NCBI GenBank assembly: GCA_945861025.1
Contig: CAMASN010000022.1
Location: 1 to 46,909, forward strand
Origin: Ferrithrix thermotolerans DSM 19514
Lineage (GTDB): Bacteria > Actinomycetota > Acidimicrobiia > Acidimicrobiales > Ilumatobacteraceae
Direction: 5' to 3'
DNA length: 46,909 nucleotides
The notes below the pieces were generated by a model that had not been told where the DNA came from, made no database searches, and saw only the letters and a list, made by a program, of their open reading frames with translations. A program made the position numbers and the translations under genes. Positions 33,523-41,415 of this stretch are shown here, one piece after another. The first letter of the stretch is position 1. Each line of letters starts with the position of its first letter.

Positions 33523-34404
33523 ATGCCAAGTGTTCTCACCGATGCACAGATCAGTAGCTACCACCGTGACGGATTTCTGGTGGTGCCCGACTTTGTCGAC
33601 AGCCAAGCCTGCGCCGACCTTCGCCAACGAGCCGTCGAGATGGTCGACGAGTTCACCCCAAGCAATCATCGCTCGGTGTTCACCACCAACGACCAAGATC
33701 GCCAGGACAACGCCGAGTTCCTCGAATCGGCCAACGGTTCGTGGTGCTTCTTCGAAGCCGAGGCATTCGACGCCCAGGGACGACTGCGACAAGACAAGTC
33801 GCTGTCGATCAACAAGATCGGTCATGCCATGCACGACCTCGATCCGGTGTTCGAGACGTTCAGCTACTCACCCGACCTCGCTGGTGTCTCAACAGACATT
33901 GGGCTCGCCGATGCGCTCGCGTTGCAAAGCATGTACATCTTCAAGCAGCCGCACATCGGCGGCGAAGTGAGCTGTCACCAAGATGCCACGTTTTTGTATA
34001 CCGACCCGATGACCGTCACTGGTTTCTGGTTTGCGATCGAAGATGCCACCTTGCAGAACGGCTGTCTGTGGGCCGCTCCAGGAGGCCATCACACCTCACT
34101 GCGCAAGAAGTTCAAGCGCGCCGGTTCCACGAACAACGACGGCGTCACGTTCGAAGTCCTTGACCCTGCCCCTTTACCGAAGCCTGCACAACTGGTGCCA
34201 CTCGAAGTCTCCGCCGGAACCATGGTGGTGCTTCACGGTTTGTTGCCGCACTGGAGCGACGTCAATCGATCCGCTCAGAGTCGTCACGCCTATTCATTGC
34301 ACTGCATTTCGCAGTCGGCCGATTACCCGGCATGGAACTGGCTGCAGCGCAATTCAAACTTTGCGTTGCGTCGCCTCGACCGTTCCGATCGGTCAGCAGC
34401 ATGA
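33523..34404 (+). CDS. phytanoyl-CoA dioxygenase family Fe(II)/2-oxoglutarate enzyme
   Basis: 293-aa PhyH-family oxygenase. The N-terminal [13 protein letters not shown] is typical. The iron triad is visible as His152 and Asp154 in CHQDATF and a distal His243 in [11 protein letters not shown], followed by the 2-oxoglutarate-binding Arg region SRHAYSLH. The substrate is not predictable. A close likeness to eukaryotic-type PhyHD1 proteins is suggested by [15 protein letters not shown] ([11 protein letters not shown] core) and [10 protein letters not shown]. The stop overlaps the adenosine deaminase ATG by 4 nt, so the two are co-translated. Confidence 0.88.
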   Translation: MPSVLTDAQISSYHRDGFLVVPDFVDSQACADLRQRAVEMVDEFTPSNHRSVFTTNDQDRQDNAEFLESANGSWCFFEAEAFDAQGRLRQDKSLSINKIGHAMHDLDPVFETFSYSPDLAGVSTDIGLADALALQSMYIFKQPHIGGEVSCHQDATFLYTDPMTVTGFWFAIEDATLQNGCLWAAPGGHHTSLRKKFKRAGSTNNDGVTFEVLDPAPLPKPAQLVPLEVSAGTMVVLHGLLPHWSDVNRSAQSRHAYSLHCISQSADYPAWNWLQRNSNFALRRLDRSDRSAA

Positions 34405-35477
34405 TCAACGAACTGATTGCACAGGCACCCAAAGCGTTGCTGCACGATCACCTCGATGGCGGGCTGCGTGCCGCCACGGTGATCGAACTCGCCGACGAAT
34501 ACGGCTATCGCAAACTGCCTACACACGATGTCGTCGAACTCGGGTCATGGTTCAACCGAGGCGCAAAGCGCAACGACCTCGTGCTGTATCTCGAGACCTT
34601 TGCTCACACCGTTGGCGTGATGCAGCACCGCGACGCCATCGAGCGCGTTGCCTACGAGTGCGCGGTCGATCTCGCGGCCGACGGCGTTGTGTACGCCGAA
34701 GTTCGTTTCGCCCCCGAACTGAACACCGAGGCCGGACTCACGCTCGACGAAGTCGTGGCCGCCGTACTCGAGGGTTTTGCCCGCGGCGCTGCTGGCACCG
34801 GGCTCACCATCTATCTCATCTGTTGCGCAATGCGAACCGCTGCACGCTCCCTCGAGATCGCCGAGCTCGCGGTGCGATGGCGCGATCAGGGCGTGGTTGG
34901 TTTCGACATTGCTGGCGCCGAAGCGGGTTACCCACCCACCCGCCACCTCGATGCGTTTCAGTACGTGCAGCGCGAAAACTTTCACTCCACCATCCACGCC
35001 GGCGAAGCGTTCGGATTGCCCTCGATCTGGGAAGCCGTTCAGTGGTGCGGAGCCGAGCGACTTGGTCATGGTGTTCGCATCGTCGACGACATCACCGGCC
35101 CCGAAGGCAACGAAACGCTTGGGCGTCTCGCCACATACGTACGCGACCGCCGCATTCCGCTTGAGTTGTGCCCCACATCGAACGTAGGCACAGGCATCTG
35201 CGCTTCTATCGCCGAGCATCCCATCGGCATGCTGCGCCGGCTTCGCTTTCGCGTCACGCTCAACACCGATAATCGTCTGATGAGCGACACCTCGATGTCA
35301 CAGGAAATGACGCAGTTGGCCGACGCCTTCGGCTGGGGACTCGACGACTTCGAATGGGTCACGATCAATGCGCTGAAGAGCGCGTTCGCGCCATTCCCCG
35401 AACGCCTCAAGATCATCAACGAACAGATCAAGCCCGGATACGCATCATTGCGTTCAGGCTCGTCCGTGCAAAGATGA
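34401..35477 (+). CDS. add: adenosine deaminase
   Basis: 358-aa zinc enzyme converting adenosine or deoxyadenosine to inosine. The metal motif LLHDHLDGG gives His15 and His17; HAGEAFG supplies the substrate Glu and a His ligand region, then [18 protein letters not shown] and the Asp in TLNTDNRL. Family length and order are normal. The ATG overlaps the PhyH stop (ATGA). The upp gene follows after 4 nt. Together with the BMP transporter it points to import and reuse of nucleosides. Confidence 0.93.
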   Translation: MINELIAQAPKALLHDHLDGGLRAATVIELADEYGYRKLPTHDVVELGSWFNRGAKRNDLVLYLETFAHTVGVMQHRDAIERVAYECAVDLAADGVVYAEVRFAPELNTEAGLTLDEVVAAVLEGFARGAAGTGLTIYLICCAMRTAARSLEIAELAVRWRDQGVVGFDIAGAEAGYPPTRHLDAFQYVQRENFHSTIHAGEAFGLPSIWEAVQWCGAERLGHGVRIVDDITGPEGNETLGRLATYVRDRRIPLELCPTSNVGTGICASIAEHPIGMLRRLRFRVTLNTDNRLMSDTSMSQEMTQLADAFGWGLDDFEWVTINALKSAFAPFPERLKIINEQIKPGYASLRSGSSVQR

Positions 35478-35481
35478 TCCA

Positions 35482-36114
35482 ATGCCTGTGCAAGTAACCG
35501 TTGTTGATCATCCGCTCATCGCCGCTGCGCTCACCCGCATTCGCGACGAAACAACGCCAAACACGCTGTTCCGCCAAGAACTCGAGCGCATCGGCACCCT
35601 GCTGTTGGCCGAGGCCACCGCTTCACTCGAAACAGTGGTTGTGTCGGTCAAGACGCCTGTGACCTATACCGTGGGCCGGGTTCTCAAAACCCAACCCGTG
35701 ATCGTGCCCATCCTTCGCGCCGGATTGGGTTTCTTGAATGCAGCGCAAAACTTGATGCCAGGCGCCGACATTGGCTTCGTGGGTATCTCACGCGACGAAG
35801 AAACCTTTGAGCCCAAGCCCTATGTGAACAAGCTCCCCGAGTCACTCACGGGACGCACCTGCATTGTCATCGACCCCATGCTCGCCACGGGCGGATCATT
35901 GGCGCTTGCGTGCTCGCTGCTCACTGACCGTGGAGCGAACACGCCAATCATCGTCGTGTGCGCGCTGGCCGCTCCCGAAGGCATCGCTGCGCTCGAAGCC
36001 GCCGGTATCGCTGCCGAGATCTTCACTGCCTCGCTCGATGAACGTCTCAACGAGAACGCCTACATCGTGCCGGGCCTTGGCGACGCCGGCGACCGCCAGT
36101 TTGGTGCCGCTTAG
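35482..36114 (+). CDS. upp: uracil phosphoribosyltransferase
   Basis: 210-aa type I phosphoribosyltransferase that makes UMP from uracil and PRPP. The PRPP loop VIDPMLATGGSL, the ILRAGLGF segment, the FVGISRDEETFEP region and the C-terminal uracil-binding YIVPGLGDAGDRQFG match Upp proteins over full length. The gene lies 4 nt behind add. In Mycobacterium tuberculosis upp also lies near add and pmmB. A nested inverted repeat follows the stop. Confidence 0.94.
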   Translation: MPVQVTVVDHPLIAAALTRIRDETTPNTLFRQELERIGTLLLAEATASLETVVVSVKTPVTYTVGRVLKTQPVIVPILRAGLGFLNAAQNLMPGADIGFVGISRDEETFEPKPYVNKLPESLTGRTCIVIDPMLATGGSLALACSLLTDRGANTPIIVVCALAAPEGIAALEAAGIAAEIFTASLDERLNENAYIVPGLGDAGDRQFGAA

Positions 36115-36129
36115 CTCTACCTTTTTCGA

Positions 36130-36178
36130 CCGAGTTGCTGCCGTTTTGACCAGCGCGCCGTTGGTCAGAGCAACTCGG
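36130..36178. terminator. nested inverted repeat between upp and the phosphomutase gene
   Basis: An outer 10-bp stem (CCGAGTTGCT at 36130-36139 with AGCAACTCGG at 36169-36178) encloses an inner 6-bp stem (TGACCA at 36147-36152 with TGGTCA at 36162-36167). It lies between two converging genes and includes the last 14 nt of the phosphomutase frame, so it probably terminates both directions. Confidence 0.55.
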
Positions 36179-37754
36179 CGAGCGCAGCCAGATACAGGTC
36201 TGGGTCGGCGCCGATGGACTCGCCGTACAGCTTCACCTTTGGTTCGGTGCCGCTTGGACGCACCTGCAGTCGAATGTCGTTCAACCAGATTCGCAACAGG
36301 CCGGCTTCGTCGAACCATTCGACATTGGTGACTGCGAGCCCTGCCACTTCGGTTGGGGGTCGATCGCGCAATGCGGCCACATTGCGGGCGGCCTCTACCG
36401 AGTCGATACGCAGCGAACGCTCGGCGGTGACATGACGGCCGAACTGATCGGCCAACGCATCGAGACGCTGTTGCAACGTGACACCTTCGTGAGCCGCCAA
36501 TGCGGCAACCTCGGCCATCATCACCGCAGCGGTAATGCCGTCCTTATCCATTGGTCGCTGACACACCAAGTAGCCAAGCGCTTGCTCGTAGCCAAACACG
36601 AAACGTAGCTCGGGGTGATCGAGCACCGTGCGGCCGATCCACTTGAAGCCGGTGTAGGTCTCGCGGAATTGCACGCCCGCCGCAGCCGCCATACGGCCGA
36701 GTAGCGACGACGACACCAGGGTGGTGACTACAAGCCGGTCATCGCCCGAGGTGTGACGAAGGATGTGATCGCCAAGCAGCCAACCCAGTTCGTCGCCGGT
36801 GAGGCGACGCCAACCGCCGTCGGGGGTGGGGATCGCCGCGCCGAGTCGATCGGCATCGGGGTCGTTCGCGAGCGCTAGCAATGCATGAGATTCGCGAGCC
36901 CGTTCGAGCAGCAGGTTCATGGCCCCAGGCTCTTCGGGATTCGGAAATGCAACGGTTGGAAAGGCCGAATCGGGCTGTTGCTGCGCGGCGACCACGAAGG
37001 GCCGATGCAAACCCGCTTGCTCGAAGGCACTCAGCAGAGTGGCTCCTCCAACGCCGTGCATCGCGGTGTACGCGACACCAACGCCATCGACGTCGGGACG
37101 AAACCGAAGGCTCGGAATCGCTTCGAGATAGCGAGCCTCTGCCGAGTCATCGAGACGCTCAATCAACGGATGGTCGATATCGGCCAACTCAACCGTGCAC
37201 GGATCGAACAGATCGATACACGCGGCGATGGCAGCGTCGTGAGGCGACACGATCTGAGCGCCGTCGCCGAGGTACACCTTGTATCCGTTGTCGACCGACG
37301 GATTGTGGCTCGCAGTGACGACCACACCGGCGATTGCGTTGTGCTCGGTGATGTTCCATGCGAGCACCGGAGTTGGCAATGGCGTTGGCAAAAGCAACGC
37401 GCGAATGCCTGCGGCTGCGACGACGCGTGCCGTGTCGAGCGCAAAGGTGTCGCTCTTACGCCGTGCATCGAATCCGATGATGATGCCACGCTCAGCGGCG
37501 TCGGGCCACGTGTCTACGACATAGCGGGCTAACCCAGCGGCGGCCTGGCGCACCACAAGACGGTTCATACGAAGCGGACCAGCGCCAACCGGACCGCGTA
37601 GCCCAGCCGTGCCGAACTGCAGCCGAGTGGCGAACCGAGCGACCAACGTGTCGATAGGCCCGGCAATGAGCCTGGCGAGCTCGTCGCGTATGTCTGAATC
37701 TGGTTCGGCATCGCGCCAGGCCACTGCCCGGGCAAGAACCTGTTCGTCAACCAT
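36165..37754 (-). CDS. pmmB: phosphohexomutase/phosphopentomutase (PMM/PGM family, PmmB-like)
   Basis: 529-aa alpha-D-phosphohexomutase superfamily enzyme. The phospho-Ser loop TASHNPSVDNGYKVY near residue 150, the metal loop ANDPDADRLGA near residue 300, the sugar loop FGYEQALGY and the phosphate loop RPSGTEPKVKLYG are intact. The NGYKVYLGDGAQI style matches the PGM2/PmmB branch, whose members include phosphopentomutases. Its position with add, upp and a nucleoside importer favours conversion of ribose-1-phosphate to ribose-5-phosphate. The ATG shares one base with the stop of the upstream PfkB gene. Confidence 0.9.
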   Translation of the reverse strand: MVDEQVLARAVAWRDAEPDSDIRDELARLIAGPIDTLVARFATRLQFGTAGLRGPVGAGPLRMNRLVVRQAAAGLARYVVDTWPDAAERGIIIGFDARRKSDTFALDTARVVAAAGIRALLLPTPLPTPVLAWNITEHNAIAGVVVTASHNPSVDNGYKVYLGDGAQIVSPHDAAIAACIDLFDPCTVELADIDHPLIERLDDSAEARYLEAIPSLRFRPDVDGVGVAYTAMHGVGGATLLSAFEQAGLHRPFVVAAQQQPDSAFPTVAFPNPEEPGAMNLLLERARESHALLALANDPDADRLGAAIPTPDGGWRRLTGDELGWLLGDHILRHTSGDDRLVVTTLVSSSLLGRMAAAAGVQFRETYTGFKWIGRTVLDHPELRFVFGYEQALGYLVCQRPMDKDGITAAVMMAEVAALAAHEGVTLQQRLDALADQFGRHVTAERSLRIDSVEAARNVAALRDRPPTEVAGLAVTNVEWFDEAGLLRIWLNDIRLQVRPSGTEPKVKLYGESIGADPDLYLAALAELL

Positions 37755-38746
37755 TACAGAAGGTTACGCAGCTCGACCAATGGTCGTGGACCGACGTGAG
37801 AAATCACTTCGGCGGCCGCAATTGAGCCAAGTCGCCCGCACTCGACAAGGGGCAGCCCCTTGGTGAGGCCGTAGAGGAATCCCGAAGCAAACAGGTCGCC
37901 AGCACCGGTGGTATCGAGCACCTGGTGAACCGGCTCAGCATCGATCACGAGAATTTCGTCGCGTGTGATGATGACTGATCCGACAGCTCCGCGTGTGATT
38001 GCGGCCATTGCACAATCGGCGCGCACAGCGGCGACAGCGTGGTCGAATGACGACACCTCGTAGAGCGACAGCAGTTCGTCTTCGTTGCCGAACAAGATGT
38101 CGACCTCGTCACTCACAAGCGCACGAAAGTCGTCGCGATGACGATCGACACAGAACGAATCGCTCAGCGTGAGTGACACCATGCGTCCGTGTTGGTGCGC
38201 TGTCTGCGAGGCATGGCGAAACGCTTCCTTGGCCTCAGGGCGGTCGAACAGGTAGCCCTCCATGTAGAGCACTGCGCCGGCAGCAACCGTGTCGAGATCG
38301 ATGTCTGGTGGACACAGCAGCGCCGACACGCCGAGGTGGGTGTTCATCGTGCGCTGCGCATCGGGGGTGACCACGATGATGCAGCTTCCGGTAGGCATAT
38401 CGCCAGAGGGGGCACCGGGCCGAAAGGCGACGCCGACAGCGCGAAGGTCGTGGCCAAATACTCGACCAAGGTCGTCGTTGCTGACCTTGCCGATGTATGC
38501 CGCCCGACCGCCGAACGACGCAACGCCACACATCGTGTTGGCGGCAGAGCCGCCGCTCATCTCGACGCCCGAACCAAGCGCTTTGTAGAGCGAGGCGGCC
38601 CGGTCACTTTCGATCAACGTCATCGATCCCTTCACGAGCGACTCAAGCTCGATGAACGAATCGTCGGCATGGGCAATGACGTCGACTAGCGCGTTGCCGA
38701 TGCCAACCACGTCGTAGAGGGCGGGTACTCGATCTGGGCTGGACAC
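37754..38746 (-). CDS. PfkB-family kinase, adenosine-kinase-like
   Basis: 330-aa ribokinase/PfkB sugar kinase. The N-terminal DVVGIGNALVDVIAH, the SGGSAANTMCGVASFGG substrate motif (GGSAANT core near residue 70) and the C-terminal signature DTTGAGDLFASGFLYG, with catalytic Asp, are clear. The SGGSAANT form and overall sequence resemble bacterial adenosine kinase-type proteins; ribokinase or another sugar specificity is possible. The GTG at 38746 with TAGCGT 8 nt upstream is chosen; an ATG at 38779 is in frame. It is co-transcribed with the phosphomutase. Confidence 0.88.
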   Translation of the reverse strand: MSSPDRVPALYDVVGIGNALVDVIAHADDSFIELESLVKGSMTLIESDRAASLYKALGSGVEMSGGSAANTMCGVASFGGRAAYIGKVSNDDLGRVFGHDLRAVGVAFRPGAPSGDMPTGSCIIVVTPDAQRTMNTHLGVSALLCPPDIDLDTVAAGAVLYMEGYLFDRPEAKEAFRHASQTAHQHGRMVSLTLSDSFCVDRHRDDFRALVSDEVDILFGNEDELLSLYEVSSFDHAVAAVRADCAMAAITRGAVGSVIITRDEILVIDAEPVHQVLDTTGAGDLFASGFLYGLTKGLPLVECGRLGSIAAAEVISHVGPRPLVELRNLL

Positions 38747-38754
38747 GGCCTTTG

Positions 38755-38760
38755 ACGCTA
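38755..38760 (-). promoter_or_regulatory. -10 box TAGCGT, leaderless start of the PfkB gene
   Basis: On the minus strand TAGCGT stands 8 nt before GTG 38746. It supports this start over ATG 38779, which would lie only 25 nt from the divergent pepN start. Confidence 0.45.
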
Positions 38761-38791
38761 GCGGCTGCGAGCACCCCATTGCCGCTACAAG

Positions 38792-38797
38792 TAACCT
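38792..38797 (+). promoter_or_regulatory. -10 box TAACCT, leaderless start of pepN
   Basis: TAACCT, then 7 nt, then GTG 38805; no ribosome binding site is visible. Confidence 0.5.
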
Positions 38798-38804
38798 CGC
38801 TGCC

Positions 38805-41327
38805 GTGACCCTTGATCCATATCGCCTTCCGCTTACCGTTTTGCCGCGCCACTACGCCGTCACACTTGAGCCAGAGCTCGATCAAGCGACATTTGCCGGC
38901 AGCGTCCGCATCGACATCGACGTCACCGAGGGCGTCGAACGAATCGTGTTGAACGCCATCGAGCTCGATGTGCTGAGCGTTCTCGTCAACTCACAGCCCG
39001 CCGATTTCGTTCTCGACGAAGGCACCGAGCGCCTCACCATTACCTCGCAACTCTCGCTTGGTAACGCAACGATCGATATTGAGTTCACCGGCATCCTCAA
39101 CGACAAGCTGCGTGGTTTTTATCGCAGCACCTATACCGACGACAACGGCGCGCAGCAGGTCATCGCCTGCTCACAAATGCAATCCACCGATTGTCGGCGC
39201 GTGTTTCCGTGCTTCGACGAACCCGAGTTCAAGGCCACCTTCGGAATCACGTTGGTGGTCGACCCAACGATGATGGCCATCTCGAACGGCCCTGAGGTTT
39301 CACGGGCCACTTCAGCAAACGGTCGCTCGGCCGTAACGTTCGACAACACATTTCCGATGAGTACGTATTTGGTCGCCGTCATCGTGGGCCAACTTGAAGC
39401 CACCGAAGCGGTCGATGTTGCCGGCACACCCCTGCGAGTCGTTCACGTGCCCGGAAAGGCGCATCTCACCGCGTTGGCGCTCGACATTGGGGCTGTTGCA
39501 CTCGAGTGGTTCCAGAGCTACTACGGCATCGCCTACCCAGGCAAGAAGGTCGACATGATCGCCCTGCCCGATTTTGCGGCTGGCGCGATGGAGAACCTCG
39601 GGTGCATCACCTACCGCGAGTCGCTGCTTCTGCTCGACCCGCAGACAAGCACGCAAAACGAGCAGCAATTGGTGGCCGATGTGGTGAGCCACGAGCTTGC
39701 CCATATGTGGTTCGGCGATCTGGTGACGATGCGTTGGTGGAACGGCATCTGGCTGAACGAAGCCTTCGCGACGTTCATGGAGGTGATGGCGGTCGAGATA
39801 TTCCGACCCGATTGGAAACGCTGGACCAGCTTCAGCCTCGAGCGTTCCGATGCGTTCGAAGTCGATTCGCTCGCCAACACCCGCACGGTCGAGTTCGAGG
39901 TCAGGGCGCCCTCCGACTGCGACGGCATGTTCGACGTGCTCACGTATCAAAAGGGTGGAGCACTGCTACGAATGCTGCAGCAGTACCTCGGCGAACAACG
40001 CTTCCGTCAGGGCGTGAACCAGTACCTACGCACGCACTCATACGGCAGCACCGAGACAGGCGACCTCTGGGACAGCATCGAGCAGGTCACCACCGCCGAT
40101 GGGGGCAACGAACCAGTGCGCCAGCTGATGGACAGCTGGATCTGGCAGGCGGGCTTTCCACTCGTCAGCGTGTCGCTCGATGGCAACGATCTGGTGTTGC
40201 GTCAGCAGCGGTTTAGCTTCAGCCCCGAATCGGCCGACGCAACGATTTTCATTACCCCGGTTGCAGTGCGCGTCGGCGAAACCACGCACATGGTGTTGCT
40301 CGATGGCGCCGAGGCCCGTCTCGCTCTACACGACACCACTGCAGCCATCGTGGTGAATGCCGGCGGACACGGATTCTTCCGTGTCTCGTACGCCGATAAT
40401 CTTCGCTCGCGTATCGGCAGCCACACGTTGGCCTCGCTCAATACGGTCGAGCGTTACAACCTGGTCGACGACGCCAGCGCATCGCTTGTAGCCGGACGCC
40501 TCACCGCTGCCGGCCTGCTCGAGTTCCTCGAAGAATTTACGGCCGAGCGCGAGTTGGCTGTGTGGCAGGCAATCGCCGCCTCGGTTCGGCGGTTGCATCG
40601 TCTCATCGACGGCGACGCGCTCGCTCCGTTCGAGGCTCGCGTGCGCCAATTGGCAGCATCAGCAATCGATGACCTCAGCTGGACTCCGGCAACCGACGAA
40701 GACGACCTTCGCTCAAAGTTGCGCGGCCTGTTGGTCACCCTGTTGGCCGTCTACGGCGCCGACACCAATGCTCGCCAACGCTGCCGCGAGCTGCTGGCAT
40801 CCGATCATGCCAGCGTCGATCCCGAGCTGCTCGCAGCGTCAACTGTGGTGGTTGCGTCTATCGGCAATGCCGACGACTTCGACAACTTCGTCGACGGCTT
40901 CCGCACCGCCGCTACGCCCCAAGAGCAACTACGCAACTTGTACGCGCTGGCCGAGTTCAACAGCGCCGAGCTCGTTGAGCGCGCCTGCAACTTCGCGTTG
41001 AGCAGCGAGGTGCGATCACAGAACGCGCCATACGTTCTTGCCCGGTGCATCGCCAACCGTTGGCACGGCGAATTGGCGTGGACCATCGTGCGCAGACACT
41101 GGGACCACGCAAACGCCACGTTCCCCAACCCATCAATCATTCGCATGGTCGATCCGGTGAAGACACTCAACAATCCAAGCGTCATCGCCGATGTTCAAAG
41201 CTTCTTTGCCGAGCATCCGATCCCGCAATCGGTCAACACGCTTGCCCAGGTACTCGAGCGTCAGCGGGTCAACGGTGCAGTACACGAACGAGAGTCAGCC
41301 GCCTTCGCTGCAACGCTCTTGCACTAA
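38805..41327 (+). CDS. pepN: aminopeptidase N (M1 family)
   Basis: 840-aa zinc aminopeptidase that removes N-terminal residues from peptides in the cytoplasm. The exopeptidase motif GAMEN is at residues 260-264 and the zinc site HELAH (His296, Glu297, His300) with the third ligand Glu319 in WLNEAFA. The C-terminal half is the ERAP1-like helical domain. Size and order match actinobacterial PepN. The start is GTG 38805, divergent from the PfkB gene. A long perfect palindrome follows the stop. Confidence 0.94.
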   Translation: MTLDPYRLPLTVLPRHYAVTLEPELDQATFAGSVRIDIDVTEGVERIVLNAIELDVLSVLVNSQPADFVLDEGTERLTITSQLSLGNATIDIEFTGILNDKLRGFYRSTYTDDNGAQQVIACSQMQSTDCRRVFPCFDEPEFKATFGITLVVDPTMMAISNGPEVSRATSANGRSAVTFDNTFPMSTYLVAVIVGQLEATEAVDVAGTPLRVVHVPGKAHLTALALDIGAVALEWFQSYYGIAYPGKKVDMIALPDFAAGAMENLGCITYRESLLLLDPQTSTQNEQQLVADVVSHELAHMWFGDLVTMRWWNGIWLNEAFATFMEVMAVEIFRPDWKRWTSFSLERSDAFEVDSLANTRTVEFEVRAPSDCDGMFDVLTYQKGGALLRMLQQYLGEQRFRQGVNQYLRTHSYGSTETGDLWDSIEQVTTADGGNEPVRQLMDSWIWQAGFPLVSVSLDGNDLVLRQQRFSFSPESADATIFITPVAVRVGETTHMVLLDGAEARLALHDTTAAIVVNAGGHGFFRVSYADNLRSRIGSHTLASLNTVERYNLVDDASASLVAGRLTAAGLLEFLEEFTAERELAVWQAIAASVRRLHRLIDGDALAPFEARVRQLAASAIDDLSWTPATDEDDLRSKLRGLLVTLLAVYGADTNARQRCRELLASDHASVDPELLAASTVVVASIGNADDFDNFVDGFRTAATPQEQLRNLYALAEFNSAELVERACNFALSSEVRSQNAPYVLARCIANRWHGELAWTIVRRHWDHANATFPNPSIIRMVDPVKTLNNPSVIADVQSFFAEHPIPQSVNTLAQVLERQRVNGAVHERESAAFAATLLH

Positions 41328-41340
41328 TCACCCATCTCAC

Positions 41341-41385
41341 CCGTAAAGCGTCAGCGCACGCCGAGCGTGCGCTGACGCTTTACGG
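41341..41385. terminator. 21-bp perfect stem-loop, bidirectional terminator between pepN and hrpA
   Basis: The two arms 41341-41361 and 41365-41385 are exact reverse complements with a 3-nt loop, 13 nt after the pepN stop and 30 nt after the hrpA stop on the other strand. There is no T tract on either side. It is the longest perfect palindrome seen in the window and symmetrical, so it can act for both converging transcripts. Confidence 0.8.
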
Positions 41386-41415
41386 AGCTCAACTGTGGCT
41401 CACCCGCGGCGGTTG

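Noticed and set aside
33499-33834. Long N-terminal extension of queF
   Set aside because: It is the antisense shadow of the PhyH gene; the ATG at 33498 gives the normal QueF length.
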